DNA of 64,000 nucleotides from Mycobacterium sp. IDR2000157661 (GTDB lineage: Bacteria; Actinomycetota; Actinomycetes; Mycobacteriales; Mycobacteriaceae). The stretch is taken from the NCBI RefSeq assembly GCF_022317005.1, contig NZ_CP081006.1, positions 1,860,001-1,924,000 of the forward strand, written 5' to 3'. The notes under the pieces are model-generated. The model saw only the letters and a list, made by a program, of their open reading frames with translations, did not search any database and was not told the origin of the DNA. Position numbers and translations under genes: made by a program. Of this stretch, positions 8,227 to 16,484 are shown in pieces. Position 1 is the stretch's first letter; the number at the start of each line of letters is the position of its first letter.

Positions 8227-9702
8227 ATGAGTGAACACCTCGACGTCGTCATCGTGGGAGCCGGGATCTCCGGCATCAGCGCCGCCTGGCACCTGCAGGA
8301 GCGCTGCCCCGGTAGGAGCTACGCGATCCTGGAGCGCCGCGATAACCTCGGCGGCACCTGGGACCTGTTCAAGTACCCCGGCATCCGGTCGGACTCCGAC
8401 ATGTTCACGCTCGGCTTCCGCTTCAAGCCGTGGACATCGGAGAAGGCCATCGCCAGTGGGCCGTCGATCATGGCCTACCTCGAGGAGACCGTCGCCGAGT
8501 ACGGCATCGACAAGCACATCCGCTACCGCCACCGCGTGCTCAGCGCCGACTGGTCCGACGCCGAGAACCGGTGGGCCCTGCGGGTCGAGCGGGACGGCGA
8601 GGAAGTCGAGATGACGGCATCATTCCTGTTCGCCGCGAGCGGCTACTACAACTACGACGAGGGCTACACGCCGGAATTCGTCGGCCGCGAGGACTTCGAG
8701 GGCACGATCATCCACCCGCAGCACTGGCCCGAGGACCTCGACTATCAGGGCAAGAACATCGTGGTGATCGGCAGCGGAGCCACCGCGGTCACCCTCATTC
8801 CAGCCTTGGCCGAATCGGGCGCCGGGCACGTGACGATGCTGCAGCGCTCGCCGACCTACATCGGCGCCCTGCCTGAGGTAGATCCGTTCGCGGTGCAGAT
8901 GAACAAGATGCTGCCTACCAAGCCGGCTTACGTGGTGAACCGATGGAAGAGTCTGCTCTTCCAGTTGGCCCAGTACCGGGTCAGCAGGCGTTACCCAGAC
9001 TTCATGCGCAGGGCGCTCATGACCATGGCACAACGGCGCTTGCCCGCGGGCTTCGACGTCGACAAGCACTTCGGTCCGAAGTACAACCCGTGGGACGAGC
9101 GGTTGTGCCTGGCCCCCAACGGCGATCTGTTCAAGACGATCAAGTCCGGCAAGGCCGATGTCGTCACCGACACCATCGAGCGGTTCACCAAGACCGGCAT
9201 CCAGCTGAGCTCCGGTAAGGAGCTGGCCGCCGACATCATCATCACCGCGACGGGTCTGAACCTGCAGCTGTTCGGCGGCGCGGAGATCAGGCGCAACGGT
9301 GTGGCGATCGACCTGCACGACACCATGGCCTACAAGGGCATGATGCTCACGCACATGCCGAACATGGCGTTCACCATCGGCTACACCAATGCGTCCTGGA
9401 CGCTCAAGGCCGACCTGGTCTCGGAGTTCTTCTGCCGGGTGCTCAACTACATGGACGCCAAGGGTTATGACACCGTCGAGCCGCAGCATCCTGGCAATCG
9501 CGTCGAAGAGCGCCCGCTGATGGACTTCACGCCGGGCTATGTCCTGCGCGCCTTGGACTACCTGCCCAAGGCCGGGCACGTCGCTCCCTGGCGGCTCAAG
9601 CAGAACTACCTGCTCGACCTGCGGCTGATCCGGCACGGCAAGGTCGTCGACGACTCGCTGAAGTTCTCTGAGCACCGCGCGTCGGTGACGGCTTCGGCGT
9701 AG
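8227..9702 (+). CDS. ethA: Baeyer-Villiger flavin monooxygenase EthA
   Basis: A 491-residue FAD/NADPH enzyme. The N-terminal VVIVGAGISGISAAW is the FAD Rossmann motif, FEGTIIHPQHWPEDLD matches the Baeyer-Villiger fingerprint F-x-G-x-x-x-H-x-x-x-W-P, and IVVIGSGATAVTLIPAL is the NADPH Rossmann motif. The C-terminal part (DIIITATGLNLQLFGG, YTNASWTLKADLVSEF) follows M. tuberculosis EthA closely. The family oxygenates ketones and S-oxidises thioamides such as ethionamide; the natural substrate is unknown. The ATG at 8227 matches the family start. Expression is expected to be controlled by the divergent EthR. It ends three bases before the convergent rraA stop. Confidence 0.95.
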   Translation: MSEHLDVVIVGAGISGISAAWHLQERCPGRSYAILERRDNLGGTWDLFKYPGIRSDSDMFTLGFRFKPWTSEKAIASGPSIMAYLEETVAEYGIDKHIRYRHRVLSADWSDAENRWALRVERDGEEVEMTASFLFAASGYYNYDEGYTPEFVGREDFEGTIIHPQHWPEDLDYQGKNIVVIGSGATAVTLIPALAESGAGHVTMLQRSPTYIGALPEVDPFAVQMNKMLPTKPAYVVNRWKSLLFQLAQYRVSRRYPDFMRRALMTMAQRRLPAGFDVDKHFGPKYNPWDERLCLAPNGDLFKTIKSGKADVVTDTIERFTKTGIQLSSGKELAADIIITATGLNLQLFGGAEIRRNGVAIDLHDTMAYKGMMLTHMPNMAFTIGYTNASWTLKADLVSEFFCRVLNYMDAKGYDTVEPQHPGNRVEERPLMDFTPGYVLRALDYLPKAGHVAPWRLKQNYLLDLRLIRHGKVVDDSLKFSEHRASVTASA

Positions 9703-9705
9703 CCG

Positions 9706-10185
9706 TCAGCGGGCGACCACCACGATGCCGTCGTCGTCGCTGTAGGCGAGGTGGCCGGGTTCGAACGTGACGCCGCCGAACTCGACGGCGACGTCGCGTC
9801 GGCCCTCGCCGGTCTTGCTGCTCTTACGCGGATTGGTGCCTAGCGCCTTGATGCCGATGTCGAGGGTGCGCAACACCGCCGAGTCGCGGACGGCACCATT
9901 GACGATGAGCCCCACCCAGCCGTTGTCGAGGCCCAGGGTCGCGATGACGTCGCCGATCAGCGCCGAGTGCACCGAGCCGTCGCCGTCGATGACGAGCACC
10001 CCGCCCTCTCCCGGTTCGGAGAGAACGGATTTGAGCAAGGCGTTGTCCTGGAAGCACTTCACCGTGGTGATCGGGCCTGCGAACTGCGACCGTCCGCCGA
10101 ACTGGCGCAGCTGCAAATCGCAGCTGCGGACTTCCGCGCCGATGTCGTCGACCAGGTCAGCGGTGGGACGGAACTCGATGCGCAC
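9706..10185 (-). CDS. rraA: RraA-like protein (ribonuclease E inhibitor / aldolase fold)
   Basis: A 159-residue protein of the RraA/MenG-like fold, GTG start. Diagnostic parts are the N-terminal [10 protein letters not shown], the [20 protein letters not shown] segment, [21 protein letters not shown] and [34 protein letters not shown]. RraA proteins are ring-forming and inhibit RNase E; close relatives act as metal-dependent oxaloacetate decarboxylases/aldolases. The M. tuberculosis counterpart (Rv3853) was once called MenG, but the protein is not a methyltransferase. It lies beside ethA there as well. It is transcribed in the same direction as the MerR gene, 9 bp downstream of it. Confidence 0.9.
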   Translation of the reverse strand: MRIEFRPTADLVDDIGAEVRSCDLQLRQFGGRSQFAGPITTVKCFQDNALLKSVLSEPGEGGVLVIDGDGSVHSALIGDVIATLGLDNGWVGLIVNGAVRDSAVLRTLDIGIKALGTNPRKSSKTGEGRRDVAVEFGGVTFEPGHLAYSDDDGIVVVAR

Positions 10186-10194
10186 CGCTCGATG

Positions 10195-10950
10195 CTAGCG
10201 ATCCGACCGGCCGACGATGATGTCGCGTACGTACTGCGCGAGGCCCGGCTCCGCGTCGTCGTAGTACCGGGTGAACCGCTCGTCGGCCACATACATCTCG
10301 GCCAGGCCGACGTGCATCTGGTGATCGACGTCGTAGAACCGCTCGATCGACGCACGGTGCCGTTCGGCCAGGGCGTCGGCCTCCGGTGAACCGGGCGCGA
10401 TCCCGCTGCGCTTGGCGTCGGCGAGAGCCCGCAGCAGCGCGTCACCCTCGGCCTTCAGCCCGATCCAGTCCTGCTTGGTGAACGTCGCGACCCGCTGTTG
10501 CGACTGCTTCCAGGGCTCGGTATCGCCCCATCGCTCCTGGGCCTCGGCGGCGTACTCGTCACCGAACGCGGTCGAGCCGAAGATCTCGACCTGCTCTTGC
10601 GCCGTCAACTGGATGCCGCTGCGGTGTGCACTCATCAGTTCCTCCACTGCCTTGATCGTGTGTTCGAGCCGGTCGGCCTGCTCCAACAGCAACCGGTGCT
10701 GCCGCTGGAGGTGTCCGAGAACATCTGCCTGCGCATCGTCGAGCAACGTGCGGATCTCCTCGAGGGCCAACCCGACGGACCGGTAGACCAGCACCAGGTG
10801 CAGCCGCTCGATGTCGGCGTCGGTGTAGCCGCGATAGCCCGCCGGAGTACGGACGCTCGGCACCACCAGGCCGATGTGGTCGTAGTGGTGCAGCGTGCGC
10901 ACGGAGACACCCGTGAGGGCGGCTACCGTGCCGACGGTGTTGGCGTCCAT
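10195..10950 (-). CDS. MerR-family regulator with TipAS effector domain
   Basis: A 251-residue regulator. Residues 1-75 are a MerR winged helix (VAALTGVSVRTLHHYDHIGLVVPSVRTPAGYRGYTDADIERLHLV), followed by the dimerisation helix (LQRQHRLLLEQADRLEHTIKAVEEL). Residues 120-245 are a TipAS domain (FGDEYAAEAQERWGDTEPWKQS), which in Streptomyces TipA binds thiopeptide antibiotics. This protein contains no cysteine at all, so the covalent Cys-thiopeptide bond known from TipA cannot form; another ligand or non-covalent binding is likely. MerR proteins twist promoters with long spacers, and no such site is evident here. It overlaps nothing and may be co-transcribed with rraA. Confidence 0.9.
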   Translation of the reverse strand: MDANTVGTVAALTGVSVRTLHHYDHIGLVVPSVRTPAGYRGYTDADIERLHLVLVYRSVGLALEEIRTLLDDAQADVLGHLQRQHRLLLEQADRLEHTIKAVEELMSAHRSGIQLTAQEQVEIFGSTAFGDEYAAEAQERWGDTEPWKQSQQRVATFTKQDWIGLKAEGDALLRALADAKRSGIAPGSPEADALAERHRASIERFYDVDHQMHVGLAEMYVADERFTRYYDDAEPGLAQYVRDIIVGRSDR

Positions 10951-11007
10951 AGCGCCACTATCGGCCCTGACGTCGCGTGAGGGTCAAGCCGGTGTCGGTC
11001 GGCGCGG

Positions 11008-11505
11008 TCAGTCGTCGGCCGACCGGCGGCGCACCAACAGCACCACCAGGATCGCCAGCAGACCCACGGCGACGGCCACGGCTACCGGCGCTCGGGACGG
11101 CTCCGGGCCGATCAGAGGAACCGGTGCCGGGCCCGACACCGGGTTGCTCGCCGTGGCGACCGTCGTCTTGGCTTGCGCCGCAGTGACTCTCGCGGCGGAG
11201 GTCAGATCGTCCTCGGACTTCACCGGTTCGGTGACGGCCGTCGTCTCGGCGGGCGGCTTCTTCACCGGGGCCTTCTTGGCGGGCGGCTTCTTCGCCGGGG
11301 CTTTCTTCGCAGGCGCGGCCTTCTTCACCGCCTTCTTGGCCGGCGCCGCCTTGGCGGCTTTCTTCGCCGAGGTCTTCGCCGCCTTCTTCGCCGGGCTCTT
11401 CTTGGCGGCGGGTGGGAAGGGGTCCGGGACAGGGGGCGGCGTCGACCCGGCGGCGGGTATCGCGCCGGCCGCCTCCTCGTCGGGTCGGCCCTGCTCGTCT
11501 GCCAT
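11008..11505 (-). CDS. hns: H-NS-like PAKKA-repeat protein with C-terminal membrane anchor
   Basis: A 165-residue protein in three parts: an acidic, Pro-rich head (MADEQGRPDEEAAGAIP), a lysine-rich PAKKA/AKKAP tract (residues about 33-85), and a C-terminal transmembrane helix (APVAVAVAVGLLAILVVLLV) followed by RRR. This is the layout of M. tuberculosis Rv3852 (hns), which also lies next to rraA. That protein is a nucleoid-associated factor held at the membrane. I chose ATG 11505, with GGAG eight bases upstream, over an in-frame start 22 codons earlier. DNA binding is known for the family; its reach in this strain is inferred. Slightly longer than the 134-residue M. tuberculosis form. Confidence 0.85.
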   Translation of the reverse strand: MADEQGRPDEEAAGAIPAAGSTPPPVPDPFPPAAKKSPAKKAAKTSAKKAAKAAPAKKAVKKAAPAKKAPAKKPPAKKAPVKKPPAETTAVTEPVKSEDDLTSAARVTAAQAKTTVATASNPVSGPAPVPLIGPEPSRAPVAVAVAVGLLAILVVLLVRRRSADD

Positions 11506-11589
11506 CGGAGGCGCTCCTTCGCAGTTTGGTGGTCCATCCGCCGGCGTGGGCCGGGGACCGGCACCCATCATGCCAGGTCGGGTGTGGCG

Positions 11590-12513
11590 TTATCCGGTGA
11601 CGGCCAGTCCCGCCGCCAGCGCCAGCGCGACGATCATCAGCGCGGTTTCGACGCGCGAGCGCGCCCCGGACACGTCGGCCGACGCCCGGTGCGCCTGCGC
11701 AGCGGGCAACCACATCGTGCGATTGCGCCACCCCAGCAGCACGAGCAGCAGCGTCATCGCGATCTTGGCGGCCAGCAGGCGGCCGTATCCGGAGGTCAAC
11801 GGCTCAGCGGCGGAACCCATCCGGACGGCGCCTCCCACCACACCCCCTAGCGTCAACACCAGCACGCACCCAAGGGACAGCTGCGAGAAACGCGGCAGCA
11901 TCCGCGCCCACTGTCCGCGATGCTGGACGGTGAGAACCATGGCCGCCAGGGCTCCGCACCACAGTGCCGCGGCCAGGGTGTGCACCGTGACCGCCAAGCC
12001 CCCGACGGCGCTGGCGGCGAAGTGTCCGGTGAGCTGGCGCGTCACCACCCCGATCGCCGCGACGCCGGCCACGACCGTGTTGGCCGACATCGACCGCGGG
12101 AGCGCGACGACCAGCCCGCCGAACGCCGCGGCCGCCGCCACGGTGATCAAGCCCGCCTGCCCGGCCGCGGTGGCCGTCGCGAAGTCCACGGTGGCCTTTA
12201 GCGTGAGCTCGGGCAGCGGGACCGCCGCCGCCTTCCCGGCCGTCACGATGAGCCGCGTCAGCTCCACCAGCAGCCAGACCGCGCCGGCTGCGGTCATTGG
12301 CGCGGCGGCCCTGCGAAGCAGTTCGGCTCGGCGCCTGCCGCCGTCGAGCATCGGCAGCACCGACAAGCCGAGGCACAGCACGCCCGCACAGTCCGCGAGG
12401 GTGCGGATCACCGTCGAAGCGACGGTCGCCTGCGGGTAGGCCAGTGCCCAGGCGGCGAGGGCGGCGACCACCGCGATCAGCGCGCCGGCGGCCGGCGCGC
12501 GCATCCGGGTCAC
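11590..12513 (-). CDS. copD: CopD-type copper resistance/uptake membrane protein
   Basis: A 307-residue polytopic membrane protein with about eight helices. The core is the CopD domain (TLAAALWCGALAAMVLTVQHRGQWARMLPRFSQLS; then GGVVGGAVRMGSAAEPLTSGYGRLLAAKIAMTLLLVLLGWRNR), which carries the conserved H-T-L...W-x-G and Y-G-R-L-L-x-x-K signatures. CopD proteins work with periplasmic CopC in copper import or tolerance. I start it at GTG 12513, which overlaps the copC stop as GTGA, the classic coupled arrangement; an ATG at 12504 is three codons downstream. It forms a two-gene operon with copC, and no copper-responsive operator was recognised. Confidence 0.85.
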   Translation of the reverse strand: MTRMRAPAAGALIAVVAALAAWALAYPQATVASTVIRTLADCAGVLCLGLSVLPMLDGGRRRAELLRRAAAPMTAAGAVWLLVELTRLIVTAGKAAAVPLPELTLKATVDFATATAAGQAGLITVAAAAAFGGLVVALPRSMSANTVVAGVAAIGVVTRQLTGHFAASAVGGLAVTVHTLAAALWCGALAAMVLTVQHRGQWARMLPRFSQLSLGCVLVLTLGGVVGGAVRMGSAAEPLTSGYGRLLAAKIAMTLLLVLLGWRNRTMWLPAAQAHRASADVSGARSRVETALMIVALALAAGLAVTG

Positions 12514-13028
12514 GTGCGGCGCCGCACCGCCCAGGCCGCACCGGCGGCGACGACGACGATCGCCCCGAGCAGGAACGGCCACACCGGGAGGGCCTCCTCG
12601 CCTGTCTCGGCCGGGGCCGGTTCGCTGGGGGCCGGGGGTGCGGGTGTGCCCGTACCCGCGACGGTCAGCCGGAAGGACCACGAGCCCGCGACGACGTGCC
12701 CGTCGGCCGACGTGGCGCGGTAGTTCACCGTGTACGTGCCCGACGGGCCGAGCGGTCGCACGCCGACGCTGATGACCGTGTCTTGGACCTGCGGCTCGCC
12801 GGTCGACCACAGTTCGCCGTCGGGCCCGACCACCGTCATGGCCGCGAACCGCGGCTGCATCGGCTCGCTGAACGTCGCGCTGACCCTGGTCGGGGGCTGC
12901 GGCAGCTCGGCATTCTCGCCGGGGTCGGTGGCGAGAAGGGTGGCGTGGGCGGCGGCCGGCGCGGCGGCGGCGAGTGCGGCCGTCACCAGCGCGATAGCCA
13001 CGACCGCGGCCGCGACGGCGGATCGCAT
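12510..13028 (-). CDS. copC: CopC-domain copper-binding exported protein
   Basis: A 172-residue protein. A signal peptide (MRSAVAAAVVAIALVTAAL...APAAA) is followed directly by HATLLATDPGENAELP, the CopC N-terminus whose first His is a Cu(II) ligand. The beta-sandwich runs to about residue 118 (RVSATFSEPMQPRF, YTVNYRATSADGHVVAGSWSF; the His of DGHVV is the other ligand). After a Pro/Ala linker comes a C-terminal transmembrane helix (WPFLLGAIVVVAAGAAWAV), so the domain is tethered outside the membrane. It overlaps copD by four bases and is probably translated with it. Family and fold are clear; the direction of copper transport is not. Confidence 0.9.
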   Translation of the reverse strand: MRSAVAAAVVAIALVTAALAAAAPAAAHATLLATDPGENAELPQPPTRVSATFSEPMQPRFAAMTVVGPDGELWSTGEPQVQDTVISVGVRPLGPSGTYTVNYRATSADGHVVAGSWSFRLTVAGTGTPAPPAPSEPAPAETGEEALPVWPFLLGAIVVVAAGAAWAVRRRT

Positions 13029-13039
13029 GGTCGCTGCGC

Positions 13040-13696
13040 TCAGACCAGGCCGAGGCGGGCCATCAGGTCGGCCTCGATGCCGTCGAGTTGCCGCTCGATC
13101 GCGGCGTGAGCGGACCGGCGACGCGAGACGGGCATGTTCTCGGCCGCGGTCACCCCCGTGGACAGGTCGGCGAGACGCTCGGTCATCGCGGCGACGAACT
13201 GCTTGGTCTCGGCGTCCTTCGGCTTCTTCTCTGCGACCTGGCGCAGCGACCGTTCGGCGCCTGCGATGCGTGCCGACAAGTGGGCGCCGTGCCCGGAGAA
13301 CTGCCCGATCTGGCTCAGCGGAACGCCCAACCGGTCCGCGCGACGCTGGTCGACATATCCGCGGGCGGTGATGGCGCCGCGGTAGAGCACGGGCACGGCA
13401 ACCGGCGCAAGCAGCCGCGTCACCGTGATAGCCCGTCGAATCCGGGTGGGCGACAACAACTTTCCTTCGCGGGCGGCTCGCAGCTGGGTCTCGGCGATTT
13501 TGAGGGCGGCTCGGTCGCTTTCGCGCTGCGCCCTCAGCTGGGCCTTGAGCGCGCGTGTCTCGGCGCGCTGCTCGGCTTTGAACCGGCGATGCTCGTTCTT
13601 GGCCGACAACCGGGCTTCGAGCCTGGCCTTGGCCTTGATCGCGCGGGCCTCGGCTCGCCGGGTGGCGCGGGTTTTGCGTCGCTTGAACGGGCTCAT
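13040..13696 (-). CDS. Basic coiled-coil protein, DUF6474-like
   Basis: A 218-residue protein whose first 80 residues are an Arg/Lys/Ala-rich helix (RRAEARAIKAKARLEARLSAK and more), predicted as coiled coil. A short hydrophobic patch around residues 92-112 (LLAPVAVPVLYRGAITARGYV) may touch the membrane. The C-terminal half is helical (IAGAERSLRQVAEK ... IERQLDGIEADLMARLGL). It has the same length as H37Rv Rv3850, and the neighbourhood agrees. No enzyme motif is present and the role is unknown. It lies 11 bp upstream of copC on the same strand, so the three may share a transcript. Confidence 0.75.
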   Translation of the reverse strand: MSPFKRRKTRATRRAEARAIKAKARLEARLSAKNEHRRFKAEQRAETRALKAQLRAQRESDRAALKIAETQLRAAREGKLLSPTRIRRAITVTRLLAPVAVPVLYRGAITARGYVDQRRADRLGVPLSQIGQFSGHGAHLSARIAGAERSLRQVAEKKPKDAETKQFVAAMTERLADLSTGVTAAENMPVSRRRSAHAAIERQLDGIEADLMARLGLV

Positions 13697-13973
13697 CCCG
13701 GCTGCCTCCCGGACTTCTCTACGGATGCGGATGTCATGAGTGCGTGGAAATGCAGCACAACACTATCGTTCGGCGGTTGGGGGCCCGCCGGTGTGTCCCA
13801 GCGGGGAGAACCCGGAGAACGGCCGTACCGACGGACCGCCCGCCTGTCACAGCCGGTCGCCTTGGCAGCGCCGGGCTCAGGGGGCATGCTGGTAGTCACG
13901 GGTGCCGGCGGCCTGAAACCGCCCGCCGACAGGGGCGGACACCGCATAGTGGACTCGTCGAAAGAGGGTTTTC

Positions 13974-14465
13974 ATGCCTGCCAACCGCCGGGTCACCCGC
14001 GCCGTCGGTGCGGTGCTCGATCTCGCCCCCCGCCACGGTGAAGTTTCGCTCATCCGACTCGTCGACGCGGTCAGCGAAGACCGCAACCGTCCGATCGAGT
14101 TGAAGATGGCCGATCTGCCGCCCGGAGTCTGCGGTCAGTGGCGCCAGTACACCGACCGTGACGTCTTCCTCATCCAGAAGGGGCTGCCCGCGTGGGACCG
14201 CACCCTTGCGCACGAACTCGGCCACCTGGTCCTCGGTCACGAAGGCATGCCGGTGGTGGAGGCGGCCCGCCAGAACGCCGAGCTGGCCAGTTCCGACCTG
14301 ATCGGCTACATGCTCAACCAGCGGACCGGTTGCATGGGCCCGGCCGGTGAGGAGGCCGAGCAGGAGGCCGAGGACTTCGCGGCCCTGCTGCTGTACCGGT
14401 TGGGCCGGCTGCCGTCGGATCGCTCCTCCATCGTCCAGGTCCGGCTCGGAGAGGCGTTTGGTTGA
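13974..14465 (+). CDS. ImmA/IrrE-family metallo-endopeptidase
   Basis: A 163-residue cytosolic protease with the zincin motif HELGH at residues 80-84, preceded by the family's strand (DRDVFLIQKGLPAWDRTLAHELGHLVLGH) and followed by an acidic helix (EEAEQEAEDFAALLLYRLG) with the third ligand region. ImmA/IrrE enzymes usually cleave or otherwise inactivate an HTH repressor to switch on stress or mobile-element genes. It overlaps the next gene by four bases, and convergent to the pair lies espR, an XRE-type regulator. A substrate relation to EspR is only a guess. The ATG at 13974 follows a GAGG-like purine stretch. The pair is absent from this position in M. tuberculosis. Confidence 0.88.
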   Translation: MPANRRVTRAVGAVLDLAPRHGEVSLIRLVDAVSEDRNRPIELKMADLPPGVCGQWRQYTDRDVFLIQKGLPAWDRTLAHELGHLVLGHEGMPVVEAARQNAELASSDLIGYMLNQRTGCMGPAGEEAEQEAEDFAALLLYRLGRLPSDRSSIVQVRLGEAFG

Positions 14466-15613
14466 TCGTCTGGGTGATCGCCGGTCTCCTCGGACTGGCC
14501 ACCGGCGTGCGGATCGGCTGGGCTCTGGTCAACAAGCAGTCGTTGGTGAGCACCGCGATGATCCTGGCGCTGGGCAGCCTCGGCGTGGTGGCCGCGCTCA
14601 ACTGGCAGCCGCTGACGCTGCTGGTCGACACGCTGCTGCGCTGGCCCAACATCTCGATGGGGTTGTCGCAGCTGGCGCTCGTCGGGTGCGCCGCGGGAAG
14701 CTGCGTGATGATCACCACGGTCGCATCGAGCCGTAAGCCGGCCACCGTCCGCAAGATCGCGATTGCGCAGTACGCGATCGCCGCCGTCATCGCGGTGGTG
14801 AGCCTGGTGGCGTTCTTATCCGCCGGCCGGCAACCCGAGATGGCTCCCGAGGAGTATCTGCGGCACAACCTCACCGGGGCGGGCAACAATCTGCCGTGGC
14901 TGCTGCCCCTGCTCTACGTGCTCTTGGCGTTGTCGCTGGTGGCGTGGGCGGGCCTGCGGTACTCCAATCGCAGCCGCCGCGGGCGTGCCCTGTTCGTCTT
15001 CACGATCGGCATCGTGCTCATGGTGGTCGCTTCGGGCTTCTTCCTGCTGCGGGCAGCCGGAACGAGGGGGCCGATCGGAGTGGGCGCCGCGGCGACGCTG
15101 CTGGGCTGCGCCATGCTGGTCGTCGCCGCGGGATCGCTGCTGCCGAGCATCGAGGACTGGTTCGGCGCGCGCCGCGAACTGCGGGTCATCGCGCCGATAC
15201 TGACCGAACTCGGTCGCAGACATCCCGACATCGGCATCGGCGTGCGGCCCCGCGGGCCCCTGGTCTTCCGGGTGGCCGAGCGGATGTCGCTGATCTCCGA
15301 CGCCCTGTTTCTGGAGGCCACCGCTGCCGATCACAAGCGCCGGCTTCGGGTCGATTCCTCCGGCGCGGTGTCGGACGGTGACGAGGACGACGACGCCGAC
15401 CTGGAGGCACCGCAGGTAGCCCCGGAAGAACAGGCGCGCGCGATCGCGCGGTGGATCTACGCCGGCAGCGAGGCCGCGCCGGAGGCCGTGCGCGCGGAGT
15501 TCCCCGGCCCGGGCTGGATGCGTCAGCCCAGCACGTACGCCGATCGTGAGTGGATCCTGGAGATCGCACAGCAGTACCGTGCACTAGCCCGCCGCAGTGA
15601 CGCGGCGGGCTAG
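14462..15613 (+). CDS. MAB_1171c-family putative transporter (multi-pass membrane protein)
   Basis: A 383-residue protein. Residues 1-230 contain seven hydrophobic helices (for example MIVWVIAGLLGLATGVRIGW and LPWLLPLLYVLLALSLVAWAGLRY), followed by a cytosolic region with VIAPILTELGRRHPDIGIGVRPRGPL and an acidic stretch (DGDEDDDADLEAP). This layout matches the MAB_1171c family, often found beside ImmA-type proteases. The TTG start at 14462 overlaps the protease stop codon (TTGA), so the two are translated together. The transported substance, if any, is unknown. It ends 30 bp before the convergent espR stop. Confidence 0.8.
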   Translation: MIVWVIAGLLGLATGVRIGWALVNKQSLVSTAMILALGSLGVVAALNWQPLTLLVDTLLRWPNISMGLSQLALVGCAAGSCVMITTVASSRKPATVRKIAIAQYAIAAVIAVVSLVAFLSAGRQPEMAPEEYLRHNLTGAGNNLPWLLPLLYVLLALSLVAWAGLRYSNRSRRGRALFVFTIGIVLMVVASGFFLLRAAGTRGPIGVGAAATLLGCAMLVVAAGSLLPSIEDWFGARRELRVIAPILTELGRRHPDIGIGVRPRGPLVFRVAERMSLISDALFLEATAADHKRRLRVDSSGAVSDGDEDDDADLEAPQVAPEEQARAIARWIYAGSEAAPEAVRAEFPGPGWMRQPSTYADREWILEIAQQYRALARRSDAAG

Positions 15614-15643
15614 GTGCTCGTCAGGTTCGGGTTGTGACCTCGG

Positions 15644-16042
15644 CTAATCGTCCAGGTTCTCGCGGCGACGCAGTTCGTCAACCTTCTGGGCGATGTCCTG
15701 CTGCGCCTCGGCGGACAGGCCGACGGTGCGAGCCGCAATCCGGCGCACACCCTCGTCGCGCATGCTCGCGAGCCAGGTCAGTTCCTTGTCCAGCTTCTCG
15801 TAGTACTCGTCGTCGGTGAAGTACGCCGGCTTGATCCGGAAGAAGTTGGCAAGGGCGGCCATGGTGGCCGCGGACGGGTTGGTGCGGTTGCCCGAGCGAA
15901 GCTGCGACAGGTACGGCGCCGACATGGTGACACCCTCCGCCTTCAGCGCAGCGATCACCTCGGCGGACGTATGCGGTCCACGTCCGGGTGGGTAGACCGT
16001 GTCGAACAGGCGGTTCAGACGGTCGGCGAACGTCGTGCTCAT
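15644..16042 (-). CDS. espR: EspR, XRE-type nucleoid-associated regulator of ESX-1
   Basis: A 132-residue protein nearly identical to M. tuberculosis EspR in its N-terminal half: MSTTFADRLNRLFDTVYPPG, then the HTH (MSAPYLSQLRSGNRTNPSAATMAALANFF), FTDDEYYEKLDKEL and the C-terminal dimerisation helices (GVRRIAARTVGLSAEAQQD). EspR binds many chromosomal sites as a dimer of dimers, bridges DNA, and activates the espACD genes needed for ESX-1 secretion. I chose ATG 16042, with GGAGG eight bases upstream, over one seven codons earlier. The C-terminal third is more divergent. It is transcribed from a long upstream region without genes. Confidence 0.97.
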   Translation of the reverse strand: MSTTFADRLNRLFDTVYPPGRGPHTSAEVIAALKAEGVTMSAPYLSQLRSGNRTNPSAATMAALANFFRIKPAYFTDDEYYEKLDKELTWLASMRDEGVRRIAARTVGLSAEAQQDIAQKVDELRRRENLDD

Positions 16043-16484
16043 CGAATTGACCTCCACATGCATAGACGAGCGGACTCATAGGCGGCGTATTTGCTGATCA
16101 TCGTAGCGACAGTTGGAGCAACAACCAAGTGCAAACCGCGTTAATTCTCTCGCTGAGTTCGCGCGCTCAGTGATTGCAGGTAGTGGGCCTCGTTAAGGCC
16201 GCGCTCCGCGCTGGTCGCCATGCGTCGTACGGTTTGGCAAATAATGACGGTGGTGTAAAACCACTTTTGCCGACGCGAGGGTCTCGACGGGCACTCATAC
16301 CGTGCTGTCACCCCTTCGTCTCCGTTGATCGGTGACCAGCCGAGCAAGGCGATCGGGTGCTTCGTGCCCCAACGGAATGTCGCGGAATCCGATGCCTGCC
16401 GCAATAGCCGTCCGTGCCGTCGTGGGTGGCACAGCGGCAGGCATCCGAGGAGATGGCAACCTCGTCGGAGTAGCCAGCCGGTGC
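16043..16484. other. Gene-poor region upstream of espR
   Basis: These 442 bp between the espR start and the transporter stop hold no convincing gene. Codon-position GC bias is weak, and the longest frames are antisense or overlap neighbours. A 26-codon minus-strand frame (16141-16221) lies within the probable espR leader but lacks a ribosome-binding site. A short hairpin GTGGT-GTAAA-ACCAC followed by TTTT lies near 16250-16269. The length fits a long regulated leader for espR, a gene known to control itself; no binding site can be assigned by eye. Confidence 0.4.

Noticed and set aside
7480..8532. Upstream extension of the dinB frame to 753 codons
   Set aside because: It runs through ethR, the operator and the start of ethA. 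The polymerase N-terminus is complete from the ATG at 7479.
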